Shown here one piece after another: positions 1-9,123 of a stretch of DNA of 42,729 bases (positions within the stretch are counted from its first letter, which is position 1; every line of letters starts with the position of its first letter). A program made the position numbers and the translations under genes. The stretch is from Promethearchaeota archaeon (lineage in GTDB: Archaea > Asgardarchaeota > Lokiarchaeia > Sigyniarchaeales > SOKP01). The stretch is taken from contig JAEOSD010000005.1 in the NCBI GenBank assembly GCA_016840545.1, positions 1 to 42,729 on the forward strand, given 5' to 3'. The notes beneath the pieces are model-generated. The model saw nothing but the letters and a program-made list of their open reading frames with translations, made no database searches and was not told the DNA's origin.

Positions 1-665
1 TGGTTATTAAAAATCCAAAAAAAGATACCCAGGTTATTATCCATAAAGAGCTTGGTTGATAAGAATTTGGATTGCTTTGGGTTTTATTCAAAAAATGACG
101 TGAAGTTACCGTATATACAGCGTAAGCAAATGCGGCTACCAATATTAATATATCTCCAAGAATACGATTCGAGGCATCTTCATTCGGGGAAAATACTGCT
201 ACAATAATGACTGCCATGAATGCTAAAAGAGTTCCAATCACTTTTTTCCAAGTAAAAAATTCTGTTTTTAAGAATTTACTGGAAATAATTACAACCCAAA
301 TAGCGTTTGTTGCGACCATTATACTAGCATCGCTAGCGGCAGTAAAAATTTCTCCAATAAGATAGCCTGCTTGATAAATAGTTACTGACAATAGCCCCAT
401 TAAAGTTAAAATTCTCCAATTTTCCTTAGCAAATTTCCAATTTAAAGTTCCTTCTTTATATTTAAGAATAAGAAAAAAGCAAATAATAGCCAAAAAATAA
501 CGGATTACTGCGATCATCATTGGGGGAATGGTAGCTCCTCCAACCTCTTCAGATACTAACCATCGGCCTAAGGGCCAAGTACCCCCCCAGATAATAGCAG
601 TTAGGATTAATAAGATATATGCTATGATTTCCTGTTTTCGATTAGGACTTGAATTCGAGTTCAAT
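1..665 (-). CDS. DMT/EamA-family membrane transporter (3' end cut by window edge)
   Basis: My reading of the reverse strand gives one open frame from a TTG at 665 to the window edge, about 221 codons. It is preceded by a good ribosome site (GGAG about 8 bases upstream, near 674-677), which decides the TTG start. The protein begins with a short polar stretch, then a hydrophobic helix ending in WGGTWPLGRW, followed by repeated hydrophobic helices separated by short basic loops. This is the pattern of EamA/DMT drug-metabolite exporters (usually about 300 residues and 10 helices), so roughly the last quarter lies outside. The AAxAYAVYTVTSRHF stretch marks the start of the second EamA repeat. The substrate cannot be told from sequence. 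It is co-oriented with the J-domain gene about 100 bases upstream. Confidence 0.8.
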
Positions 666-764
666 ACGGCTTCTCCTACCCAAAATTTAGACTGATACTA
701 AAATAAGCTTTTAAATTATAATTATGCTAAATTTTTGGTTAAATAAATATATTCAAATTTTTTA

Positions 765-1112
765 TTAAATATACATTCCTTCAGGAGGAGGTTTATAATA
801 TGGAGTTCTATATCCATACATCTCTCGTAGTATTTCTCTAATAGTTCTAAAATCTGTTGTTCTAAAAATATCGTTCCAATCTATATTTCGAGGATTGTAT
901 CCTGCTTGATCATAGATTCGACGTTTGACAGGATCGATTAATGTATCATATGCCTCCTTTATTTCGATAAATTTATCCTTTGCATAAGGATCATTCTTAT
1001 TAACATCTGGATGATATTTTTTCGCCAGTTTCCTATATGCTAGTTTAATCTCCCTTTCAGTCGCGTCTTTTTCAATCCCTAAAAGTTCATAATAATCTTT
1101 ATTCTTATTCAT
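765..1112 (-). CDS. J-domain (DnaJ-like) co-chaperone, short form
   Basis: This is a 115-residue protein that is almost entirely a J-domain. It opens with [18 protein letters not shown], then has the invariant HPD motif at residues 34-36 and a [18 protein letters not shown] helix. After the J-domain there is only a short acidic/aromatic tail; the Gly/Phe region, zinc-finger and substrate-binding domains of full DnaJ are absent. J-domains stimulate the ATPase of an Hsp70 partner, and no dnaK is in the window. The open frame extends upstream to 1181, but the extra residues are hydrophobic and precede the conserved J-domain start, so I chose the ATG at 1112. It is divergent from the radical SAM gene. 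It could be a specialised adaptor rather than a general chaperone partner. Confidence 0.9.
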   Translation of the reverse strand: MNKNKDYYELLGIEKDATEREIKLAYRKLAKKYHPDVNKNDPYAKDKFIEIKEAYDTLIDPVKRRIYDQAGYNPRNIDWNDIFRTTDFRTIREILREMYGYRTPYYKPPPEGMYI

Positions 1113-1329
1113 CTCTCTTTGTATTAAAAGAAAATTAGGATATATAAACATAGAGTTGATGTAATATCGAATTTTTAACACCCTTTTTTTAGTTTAGAAG
1201 TAATTTAATGAATTCCTTTTTGAGGTATAAATAAAATAATAGGAATACAAAATGAACAAATTTGTATAAGAATTGGTGGTATTTTTCAACCCTTTTTATT
1301 TTATGAAAAATATTAAAAATATTAAGAAA

Positions 1330-2793
1330 ATGAAAATATGTTTTATTAATCCAGCGCCTCGTTCATATATTACTGAAAGGGGACATGAAAAAACTGGGGC
1401 GTATCCACCCTTAGGGATTCTCTATGTTATGGGTTATCTAAAAAGAGAAGGATACGATTGTACACTCATCGATCAACACGCAACTAAAATTCCTACTACT
1501 CAGGTTCTTGAAAGAATAAAAAAAATTGATCCTGAAATTATAGGATTTAACACCTTGACAGATATAAATCATGGTATGCGTTCTACTTTTATAGCTAAAG
1601 TTATAAAGAAATGGAATCCAAACGTAAAAATTGCATTTGGTAACTGCCATGCTACCTTTAACCATAGTAGGATATTAAAGAAATATCCTTTTGTAGATAT
1701 TTGTGTTAGAGGAGAGGGAGAAATAACATTTTATGAATTGGTAAGAGCTTTAGAAAAGAATAGAGATTTGAAAAATATCTTAGGAATTACTTATCGCGAT
1801 AATGGAAAGATTATAATTAATTCAGACCGCCCTTTAATCAAAAATCTTGATGATTTACCATTTCCTGATAGAGATGCATGTAAAGATATTAATTATCTCC
1901 AAAATTATGGTGGATTCAACGCAGATTACGGAAAATTTATCACTATTCAATCAAGTCGAGGTTGCACATTTAACTGTGCATTTTGTTGTCAATCTAAATT
2001 AACTAAAAGGCAGTGGAGAGCGCGATCAATTTCACACGTTATCGATGAGCTAGAGTGGTTAGAGAGTGAAGGCTATACCAATCTCTACTGGGTAGATGAT
2101 AATTTTACTAATAATCCTCGTAGAGCTATCAAGTTATTTCGAGAAATTCAGAAGAATAAGTTCGATTTTATTTGGGTTTGTGATCAACGAGTAGATCTTG
2201 TAAGTGATTTATTACTTTATGAAATGCGAAAAGCAGGATGTCGCTCACTCGCTTTTGGCATAGAAAGCGCAAACCAAAGAATACTTAATTACTTTAATAA
2301 AGGAATCACTCCAAAAATGGCGATTGAAGCAACTAAAAAGGCTAAAAAAAGAAATATTGACTTTATTTTAGGCACTTTTATTGTTGGAGCGCCGACTGAA
2401 ACTTTGGAAGAAATTAAAAAAACATTAGTCTATGCCCAAAAATTAGAGATTGATTTTCCACAATTTCATATTTATGGCGCTATTCCTGGAACAGAAGTCT
2501 GGGATAATTTAGTTCGTGAAGGCAAAATTGATCCTGAGAAATATTGGGAAAATGGTGTTAAAACCTTAGTCCCACCTCTAGAAATGGTAGAAAAAGAAGT
2601 AAAGAATGCTTATTTTAAATTTCTAATGCGCCCAAAATACATTTTAAACCAAAATTTGCGAACACTAAGGAGTATTTATAGATGGAGAATTATACTATCA
2701 AATCTCAAATATATTTCCCATTACAGAAACTTTAAAATGATTTATGATTTTATCAGTGGTGAAACATGGACTCATGGAGACAAACCAGAATAA
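1330..2793 (+). CDS. B12-binding domain radical SAM protein
   Basis: The 487-residue protein starts with a cobalamin-binding Rossmann-like domain: KICFINPAP, YPPLGILYVMGYLKREGY, then a VRGEGE motif. It continues into a radical SAM barrel with C212-x3-C216-x2-C219 (CTFNCAFC) to hold the 4Fe-4S cluster. The WVDDNFT and FGIES motifs are typical of the BchE/P-methylase-like class. Members catalyse methylations, cyclisations or other radical rearrangements, and the substrate is not predictable here. Upstream in-frame starts exist at 1273 (TTG) and 1303 (ATG). I chose the ATG at 1330 because the first beta strand of the B12 domain begins there; no ribosome site supports any option. It ends 23 bases before the stop of the convergent acyltransferase-like gene. 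Confidence 0.88.
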   Translation: MKICFINPAPRSYITERGHEKTGAYPPLGILYVMGYLKREGYDCTLIDQHATKIPTTQVLERIKKIDPEIIGFNTLTDINHGMRSTFIAKVIKKWNPNVKIAFGNCHATFNHSRILKKYPFVDICVRGEGEITFYELVRALEKNRDLKNILGITYRDNGKIIINSDRPLIKNLDDLPFPDRDACKDINYLQNYGGFNADYGKFITIQSSRGCTFNCAFCCQSKLTKRQWRARSISHVIDELEWLESEGYTNLYWVDDNFTNNPRRAIKLFREIQKNKFDFIWVCDQRVDLVSDLLLYEMRKAGCRSLAFGIESANQRILNYFNKGITPKMAIEATKKAKKRNIDFILGTFIVGAPTETLEEIKKTLVYAQKLEIDFPQFHIYGAIPGTEVWDNLVREGKIDPEKYWENGVKTLVPPLEMVEKEVKNAYFKFLMRPKYILNQNLRTLRSIYRWRIILSNLKYISHYRNFKMIYDFISGETWTHGDKPE

Positions 2794-2816
2794 TTATCAA
2801 AATTTCAAAATTTAGT

Positions 2817-3911
2817 TTACTTTTTATTCTTTCTTAATTTGGTTGCTAAAATAAAGCTCATTGCGCTAATACCCGTCTTTATAGAAGCTTTTGCACCTAA
2901 TTTTAGATACATTGCTCTAAATAGAAATCCAAATAGTATACTTCCACCTATTATAGGAATCCATATGGTAATAACATTTAATTTATCTACAAAAAGAATA
3001 TATAAGACATTATGCGCTAAATATATTGTAAATGAATAATATGAATAGAAGAATAGATATCTATAACTTTTTTTTGTTTTAATCAGCCCAAATATCTGAA
3101 TTGCCGTAAAAAGCGATAAGGCAATTAGAATAATTCCTAATGAATAAGCAAATGCTGAAATTGTATTAAAAAACAAAAAATCTGGAAAGAAATTTATAAT
3201 TCCAAAAAGCAATATTACTGTTCCGATAATTGAAGTAGGGATTATGAATTTATTCTTAAAAATTATTTTCCTTTCATTTTGATCTTCTATAGTGTTTATC
3301 TCAGAAATTTTATCTCCTACTGCAGTTCCTATAAGAAAAACACTAAAATACATTAAAATAGGATATTGAGTTAAGGGATTATAAAGTAAATGAAATAAAC
3401 TCCCCCCAAAATTGGGCTGCTCTTGATAAGGTAATAAAATTCCTAAAAGGAAATAATTTAATACAAAGATTAAAATTCCAGTAAATATTCTGAAAGTTCT
3501 ACTTGTTCTCATAAACGGCCAAGTTAATATTAAAGAAAAACCTATTGTTTGTAAAACAAGCCAACTCCAAATATCTGTAATATCACCCCCCCATAAAACA
3601 GCCACAAAAAAGTTATAGATGAATCCGATTAATAATATAAGAAAGGCTCTTAAAAAGTACACATCTCTTACTGTGAGCTTATTAAAATCGTTTAAAGCTT
3701 TAAGTTTTAATTCGTTGCTTCTAAAAGCTAAAGCAGCACTTACTCCTGAAATGAATAGAAATCCTGTAGCCCCAACTGATTCTAAAAAACCAAATAACCA
3801 CTGACGAAACCAGTCATCGCTTTGTATTAGCCACCAATCAATCATATGTCCATATATCATAATCCACATGCAAAATCCGCGAATAGTATCAAGACCCTTA
3901 ATTCTTTCCAT
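2817..3911 (-). CDS. DUF1624/HGSNAT-like integral membrane acyltransferase, paralog 1
   Basis: About 364 residues with around 10 hydrophobic helices. The N-terminus RIKGLDTIRGFCMWIMIYGH holds the family's D-x-x-RG signature followed by a membrane His. ATGFLFISGVSAALAF in the next loop matches the heparan-alpha-glucosaminide N-acetyltransferase (DUF1624) group. Known relatives move acetyl groups across membranes onto sugars; the substrate here is unknown. The frame reaches 3923, but the ATG at 3911 places the signature at the same distance from the start as in the neighbouring paralog. It lies downstream of that paralog on the same strand with a gap of about 175 bases, so the two may be co-transcribed. 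A cell-surface glycan or lipid modification role is inference. Confidence 0.75.
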   Translation of the reverse strand: MERIKGLDTIRGFCMWIMIYGHMIDWWLIQSDDWFRQWLFGFLESVGATGFLFISGVSAALAFRSNELKLKALNDFNKLTVRDVYFLRAFLILLIGFIYNFFVAVLWGGDITDIWSWLVLQTIGFSLILTWPFMRTSRTFRIFTGILIFVLNYFLLGILLPYQEQPNFGGSLFHLLYNPLTQYPILMYFSVFLIGTAVGDKISEINTIEDQNERKIIFKNKFIIPTSIIGTVILLFGIINFFPDFLFFNTISAFAYSLGIILIALSLFTAIQIFGLIKTKKSYRYLFFYSYYSFTIYLAHNVLYILFVDKLNVITIWIPIIGGSILFGFLFRAMYLKLGAKASIKTGISAMSFILATKLRKNKK

Positions 3912-4086
3912 TATTATCATCAATCATCAGAATTATCAGTTGAAATTCTGAAATTTTATTAAGATTTAATAAGAAATAGTATTCAACTTTTTAAAGTTTT
4001 AAGAAAAACTCTTTTCTAATTTACAATTTTGTAGAAACCTACATTTTTGTAAAAGATTTTATAAGAATTGACAAAACTGAAACAAT

Positions 4087-5184
4087 CTAAGTCTTTTTAT
4101 TTCTATTAATTTTAGTTGCGATTATAAAACTTAATGCGGTTATTCCCATTTTTAAAGAAAATTTGGGTCCTACTTTTATAAACATGGTTCTGAGTAAAAT
4201 GGTTAAAATGCTCATTGTTATAATTATGGGAATCCAAAGACTCACTACGTTTAATCGATCGAAAAACAGAAAATATAGTAAATTATGTCCTAAATAAATG
4301 GTAAATGAGTAATATGAGTAAAAGAACATAATATTATAATTTTTTTTGGTTCTAATTAGTTGAAATTCCTCTATTGAAATTAACAAAGAAAATATAGCTA
4401 AAATTACTCCAATCGAATAAATAAATGAAGGAAATGTATTACGTGAAATAAAATTAGGAAACTGAAATAATACTCCAATTGGTACTAAACTGCTACCGAG
4501 TATTAATATTCCAATTAAAAAATTTTTCTTAACCATGATTCTCCTTTCCTTCTCATCATCGAGGAGAGTGATGTGGAAAACGATATCTCCAACAACAGTG
4601 CCAAATAAAAACATAGTAAAAAATGATATGATTGTATATTGATTTAGAGGATTATATAAAATATGAAATAAAATACCATATAAATTAAGATCTCCTTCAA
4701 AAACTCTTAAAAATGGTAAGAGTAATTCATTAATTAGTAATAATGTACCCCCAACAAAAATTCTAAAAATTTTCGAGGTTTTTAAAAATGGCCACACCAA
4801 AATGAGAGAGATTGCAATGGTTTGTAAAACATTCCAACTCCATATATCTGAAATATCACCGAATCTAAAAACCAAGAAAATATTATATAATAAAGCAATC
4901 AGTAGAAGTATAAACGCTCTTAAAAAGTAAATATTTTTTATACTTTTCCAATTTAATTTATTTGAATTTTTGAGCTTTAACTGATTGCTTTTATACGATA
5001 AAGCAGCACTAACACCCGAAATAAATAAAAAACCTGTAGCACCAATGGGTTCAAAAATAATATGTATTAAATGTTTAAACCAATAAGCTTCAAAACCTAA
5101 CCACCAATCACATAAATGAAGAAAAACCATCAAAAAAATATGCAATCCGCGTAGAAAGTCTATACTCTTAAATCTTTTCGTCAT
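4087..5184 (-). CDS. DUF1624/HGSNAT-like integral membrane acyltransferase, paralog 2
   Basis: About 365 residues, clearly homologous along its full length to the gene at 2817-3911. Shared blocks include the D-x-x-RG N-terminus with a membrane His (FLRGLHIFLMVFLHLCDWW), ATGFLFISGVSAALS, KLKxxNKL, YFLRAFILLLI, GDISDIWSWNVLQTI, LFHILYNPLNQY and FFYSYYSFTIYLGHNLLY. The arrangement is a tandem gene duplication with considerable divergence. A GTG at 5208 would add eight residues. I preferred the ATG at 5184 because it matches the paralog's start. It is the upstream member of the same-strand pair. The two copies could act on different substrates or form a heteromer; nothing in the sequence decides this. 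Confidence 0.75.
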   Translation of the reverse strand: MTKRFKSIDFLRGLHIFLMVFLHLCDWWLGFEAYWFKHLIHIIFEPIGATGFLFISGVSAALSYKSNQLKLKNSNKLNWKSIKNIYFLRAFILLLIALLYNIFLVFRFGDISDIWSWNVLQTIAISLILVWPFLKTSKIFRIFVGGTLLLINELLLPFLRVFEGDLNLYGILFHILYNPLNQYTIISFFTMFLFGTVVGDIVFHITLLDDEKERRIMVKKNFLIGILILGSSLVPIGVLFQFPNFISRNTFPSFIYSIGVILAIFSLLISIEEFQLIRTKKNYNIMFFYSYYSFTIYLGHNLLYFLFFDRLNVVSLWIPIIITMSILTILLRTMFIKVGPKFSLKMGITALSFIIATKINRNKKT

Positions 5185-5261
5185 GAATTTAGTTTCTAAA
5201 AAAACCACATTTTTGTATAGAAATACGTTCTTTAATAATAATAATTTTATGGAAATCTAAG

Positions 5262-6107
5262 TTATAATAATAAAAAAAGCTCAAGCAAAAAAGTATCTAA
5301 TTTTAAATCTTTTAATAATTTCAAATTATTAAAGAGGTAAGCATACATATTTTCTTCACTGAAATATTTCATACATAAATTATTACCTTTCACATCCTTT
5401 AAAATGTTAATAATATCAGTAAGTAATAATTTCAAATATTTTATAACTAAAACTATATCACATTTAATTAATTTCTCATCGATAATGTTAAACCAAGATT
5501 TTTTAGAAAAAGTTATATTTTTCATCTCAACCTGATTTTTAAACACTTCTTGATTTTTTAAGGATTTAAATTTTTCTTCAATCCCGTTTAGAATTAAATT
5601 CTTAGATTTTGTATACATTTTATTTTCAATTATATTTCTAACTATAATTAATATTTGCTGAAATATTCCAAGAATATCGAAAAAATCAGCTACCTGAGCT
5701 AAAGTCTCTACTTTCTCCCATTGATTGTAATAATCTTCAATAACATTAATAAAAGGCGCAAAAACCCCGATATTTCCGTCCCAGAATTTTATCCTCTTTA
5801 ATAGAATTAGTTCAAATTCTTTGATGAAGGCTTCTTTTATAGCTTTTAATCTTCCCATTAAAATCTCTGTTTTAATAAGTTTTGTCCCTGCTGCTACAAA
5901 AAGTAAATTATAATCTTGTGCTAATGTATATACCCATTTAAGTCCCCCCATTTCTATAGATTCTAGCGATTGGTGAAATTCTTCCATAGAAAAATGGTGA
6001 AAGGCGGTCAAAAAACCAGAAACTATATCTTCATCTGCATCAGTTTTCAAAAATGATTTATATAATAATTTTACTCCTGAATCACTATCAAGAATCCAAA
6101 TAATCAT
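5262..6107 (-). CDS. Longin-like domain protein with helical C-terminal region
   Basis: The first about 100 residues read as a longin-like domain: strand IWILDSDSGVKLLYKSF, helix GFLTAFHHFSMEEF, then ESIEMGGLKWVY and LLFVAAGTK (MGG at 53-55), followed by a long helix. The same order of elements occurs in the proteins at 12707 and at the C-terminus of 17082 in this window. Residues about 100-281 are largely helical, Lys/Ile/Leu rich, without a motif I recognise, and end in a leucine run. Longin domains in eukaryotes act in SNAREs, the signal receptor and Rab/Rag regulators, and stand-alone versions are known in Asgard genomes. No signal peptide or membrane helix is evident, so it is probably a cytosolic or peripheral membrane scaffold. 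The longin call rests on pattern only. Confidence 0.6.
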   Translation of the reverse strand: MIIWILDSDSGVKLLYKSFLKTDADEDIVSGFLTAFHHFSMEEFHQSLESIEMGGLKWVYTLAQDYNLLFVAAGTKLIKTEILMGRLKAIKEAFIKEFELILLKRIKFWDGNIGVFAPFINVIEDYYNQWEKVETLAQVADFFDILGIFQQILIIVRNIIENKMYTKSKNLILNGIEEKFKSLKNQEVFKNQVEMKNITFSKKSWFNIIDEKLIKCDIVLVIKYLKLLLTDIINILKDVKGNNLCMKYFSEENMYAYLFNNLKLLKDLKLDTFLLELFLLL

Positions 6108-6317
6108 GATTAACTAGTTACTTTTATTATTGCTTAAAATTCTTATACTCTTAGATTTAAAATAAATATTTCTTTCTATTTAGGTTATTAGATTAGTTAT
6201 TAATAACAAAATCATTCTCGCGGAATTATTTTGCTGTTATCTTCTCTTAGTTAGTAAAAGAATAGATCTTAAAATATTTAAACTTAAGATAATAAATTTC
6301 GAATCTAACAGTAATGG

Positions 6318-6959
6318 TTAAATTTGTCTTAAAGGTAATAAATTTCCACATTTATGACATTTAGTGTAAAATCTTTTAATTTTTACTCCGCAATGAATAC
6401 ATTTTAGGATATTTGAATCCTGATTTATTTCATAGAATTCCTTCCCATATTTTTCCTGATAATATCCCTCATACGTAATCTCTCTTATCCATTCTAGATA
6501 TGGAATCCAAACTAGTGAATTTTCTGGCTTTATGTAAATAACTTCATTTTTCGAGTAATAAATATATTTTTTTGGGTAAAATTCCATTTTCTTCTGATAT
6601 TTTCGACTTTGAAAATTATAGTTTATTAAAATTCCAATAATTAAAATAAGTAGAGAAAAATTAACCCAAAAGTTTTCAATCATAACCCATATTAAAGAAA
6701 AAGTTGTAATTATATAAACAAGTGATTCAATATTTTTCCTTTTGTAATTTTTATTAAATCTCTTCCATCTTTGGAACTCTAGACTACATTTTAAACAAAT
6801 AGGTATAAAGACATTTAATTTATTTTTTCTAAATTTCTTAATCTTACTTTTATGAATCTCATCAATAGGATAAGGAATTAAATTCCTATTAACCTCACAT
6901 TTAAAACACTTTAAAAATTTTAAAGTGCTTTCAATTTCAATTTTATTATTGGAGAGCAA
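6318..6959 (-). CDS. Membrane protein with N- and C-terminal zinc-binding cysteine pairs, unknown function
   Basis: The 213-residue protein starts at a TTG (6959) with only a weak purine-rich upstream stretch. Near the N-terminus CFKC and about 35 residues later CLKC form a split treble-clef-like site. Two adjacent hydrophobic segments in the middle (LVYIITTFSLIWVM and FSLLILIIGILI) would make a hairpin in the membrane. The C-terminus holds CIHC and CHKC with a spacing of about 12 residues, a standard zinc ribbon. Both ends would then face the same side of the membrane. I do not recognise the family. Zinc ribbons on membrane hairpins occur in many archaeal proteins of unknown role. No partner gene is close; the neighbour downstream is the longin-like gene. 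Confidence 0.6.
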   Translation of the reverse strand: MLSNNKIEIESTLKFLKCFKCEVNRNLIPYPIDEIHKSKIKKFRKNKLNVFIPICLKCSLEFQRWKRFNKNYKRKNIESLVYIITTFSLIWVMIENFWVNFSLLILIIGILINYNFQSRKYQKKMEFYPKKYIYYSKNEVIYIKPENSLVWIPYLEWIREITYEGYYQEKYGKEFYEINQDSNILKCIHCGVKIKRFYTKCHKCGNLLPLRQI

Positions 6960-7343
6960 TTTTCTTTCTAAATTTATATTTGTATAAAACTTTTTTCATT
7001 AACAAACATTAATTGGAAATTTAATAATGTTATGATCTTATTTAATTATACTTCATTATTTTCATTTTCAAGGAAAATGATCCTGTAAATTATTGTACTT
7101 GATTTAGGGAGAACGCTTTCATTTAGTAATTAAATTAATATAAAAATTTTTTCATTTTTTTTTGTCCTTTTTTGCTATCACGTATAATTAAATTTCCGAA
7201 CTTTCTTTAATAATAAAATTATCATTAATAAGTTACCATTTAATTCTCCTAATAGGTCAATTTGAGATTAATTAGGAGTGCTTTAAATGATTAATTTTAG
7301 ACATTACAAATAATGTCTATAATAGAATAACAGGGGTATTTAA
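6960..7343. other. Intergenic region, divergent promoters with three inverted repeats
   Basis: This stretch lies between the divergent zinc-ribbon membrane gene and the hydrolase. No convincing gene is seen. It contains three inverted repeats: TCATTTTC/GAAAATGA with a 3-base spacer (7062-7080), CTCCTAAT/ATTAGGAG with a 17-base spacer (7246-7278), and the 9-base pair at 7298-7319 listed separately. An AGGAGTG followed by an ATG near 7287 leads only to an 8-codon frame. Confidence 0.5.
7298..7319 (+). promoter_or_regulatory. Perfect inverted repeat just upstream of the hydrolase ribosome site
   Basis: TAGACATTA and TAATGTCTA form a perfect 9-base inverted repeat around a CAAA loop. It ends 12 bases before the AGGGG ribosome site (about 7333-7337) and 24 bases before the TTG start of the hydrolase. 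It could be an operator near the transcription start or a leader hairpin; the sequence alone cannot separate these. Confidence 0.45.
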
Positions 7344-9116
7344 TTGGAACAGCCATCAATTATCAAAATAGATTACAAATTTAAAAGTACAAGAATATTA
7401 GTCGAAAATCTTGTAGCTTTTCTTACTATTAAAAGGATTAGTCATCTTTCTGTACTCTTAAATCCAATTTGCATTATTTGTGGTATTTCATATTTGATAC
7501 TGCCTATTTATACAATTTTTTGGGATGTATTTGGAATACTTATAATTCTTACGTTATTTATAGATGGTTTACTCGTTTACCTTAGCTCTATTAAAGTGAA
7601 TAAAGCAACTAAATTAGGTAAGAAGTTAAATTTGATTTGCTATGTGTATTTAGTATTCATGATTCTTGCATTAATGGGTATTATCGGAGGAAATTTACTT
7701 ATTTATGCAAATTACACAAATTCAATACTCAATAGTCTCGGTGGATATTTCTTAGTTTACTTTTGTTATATCAGCTTATTTGCATTCAGTTTATTAATTG
7801 CCTTGTTTGATATTAAACATATCAACAATAGAATATTATGGAATTCAGAAAATAATATCGATAAAGGTGTTTCTAATAGGCGTTTAAAAAGAGTCTTAAA
7901 AAGAATTCTGACAATTCTCAGTAGTATTACCTTTATTATTGGGGGTTTATGCGCATTTGTTACATTGTTTGGCTCATTTGAAATAGTCACTACTATTTTT
8001 GCCTTGTTTTCTTCTCAATTTGGAGCGTTTTTTTCTTTAATTTTTCTTGCTAATATGCTTTTACTGTTCAAGCTAAAAAGACACAAATGGAAGCCTAAAA
8101 AGATTAAAAGAAAAACCATAGTAGGGCTTGTTATCTCATTTATAATGCTTTTACCTTTATTTTTAACACATCTCACTATTTTTGTTGCAAATAAAAACTT
8201 TTCAAATGCCTTTGGCAATGATTGGCAAAGTAGAATCCCTATCAATGTAAATAATTACTTATTGAAAACTCCGTTTACAACCCCAGGATATTTTTTAGGA
8301 ATTCCTCCCAAAAATTGCTTGGTCGAAGAACATACATTATTTTATGATGAAGAGGGGATTAATCTTTATTTTGATGCTTATATGCCCTTAAAAAAAGGAG
8401 TGGGGCTTCCAGGACAGAACTCAACGATTTTAAGCATCCATGGTGGCGGCTGGATATTGGGGGATAAGGGGGGCTCATCCAGAATCCCATTTAATAAATA
8501 TTTAGCAGCTCAAGGATATATTGTATTTGATATCCAATATGGCTTATGTGATTCATTTCTAACGCCAATAGATCCAGTTACACCAAGATATACTAAAGGA
8601 GATTTTAATATTGATGATATGGTACGACATATAGGCATTTTCACAAATTATCTTGTTAAAAATGCACAGAGATATGGTGCTAACTTGGATTCTGTTTTTG
8701 TTACTGGAGGTTCTTCAGGGGGACATCTTACGTGCGCTACTGCTTTAGCTATAGCAAACGGTAATTATTCAGACATTCTCAATTCCACCCTTATAATAAG
8801 AGGAATTATACCTTATTATCCGGCAAATGGGATGGCATCATGGTTTGGGATTGATGGTAGAGAAGAATTTAAAAATCCTGAGATTTTAATTGAAGAAAGT
8901 AGTCCTCCTTGTTTAATTTTCCAAGGAACTCATGATATTTTAAATTATTTTGGTATAGCAACTAATATCAGAGACATCTATTTATCCCACAATAATGAAC
9001 AATGTGCTATTATTTGGATGCCTTTAGGAGGACATGGATGCGATTTTTATTATCCCGGATATTATACACAAATATTCTTGTATTATATGGAACGGTTTTT
9101 ATATCTCTATCATTAA
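7344..9116 (+). CDS. Membrane-anchored alpha/beta hydrolase (BD-FAE/esterase-like)
   Basis: The 590-residue protein starts at a TTG preceded by AGGGG at suitable spacing. Residues about 1-310 hold around eight hydrophobic helices with basic loops. From about 320 the protein is a soluble alpha/beta hydrolase. It has the oxyanion motif HGGGW at 366-370, the nucleophile elbow G456-S457-S458-G459-G460 with Ser458 as nucleophile, an Asp in IFQGTHDILNYF and a His in PLGGHGCDFYY. The HGGGW plus GxSxG combination belongs to the hormone-sensitive-lipase/BD-FAE group, which cleaves carboxyl esters. The helix count would place the catalytic domain on one side of the membrane, probably outside. The fusion of a large polytopic domain to such a hydrolase is unusual. 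Lipid or polymer ester cleavage is inference. Confidence 0.82.
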   Translation: MEQPSIIKIDYKFKSTRILVENLVAFLTIKRISHLSVLLNPICIICGISYLILPIYTIFWDVFGILIILTLFIDGLLVYLSSIKVNKATKLGKKLNLICYVYLVFMILALMGIIGGNLLIYANYTNSILNSLGGYFLVYFCYISLFAFSLLIALFDIKHINNRILWNSENNIDKGVSNRRLKRVLKRILTILSSITFIIGGLCAFVTLFGSFEIVTTIFALFSSQFGAFFSLIFLANMLLLFKLKRHKWKPKKIKRKTIVGLVISFIMLLPLFLTHLTIFVANKNFSNAFGNDWQSRIPINVNNYLLKTPFTTPGYFLGIPPKNCLVEEHTLFYDEEGINLYFDAYMPLKKGVGLPGQNSTILSIHGGGWILGDKGGSSRIPFNKYLAAQGYIVFDIQYGLCDSFLTPIDPVTPRYTKGDFNIDDMVRHIGIFTNYLVKNAQRYGANLDSVFVTGGSSGGHLTCATALAIANGNYSDILNSTLIIRGIIPYYPANGMASWFGIDGREEFKNPEILIEESSPPCLIFQGTHDILNYFGIATNIRDIYLSHNNEQCAIIWMPLGGHGCDFYYPGYYTQIFLYYMERFLYLYH

Positions 9117-9123
9117 AATATTC

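Noticed and set aside
4030-5225. Repeated ACATTTTTGTA motifs near 4040 and 5209 beside the acyltransferase genes.
   Set aside because: The two copies lie at different distances from their genes, and one overlaps a start codon. They are too AT-rich to call a site.
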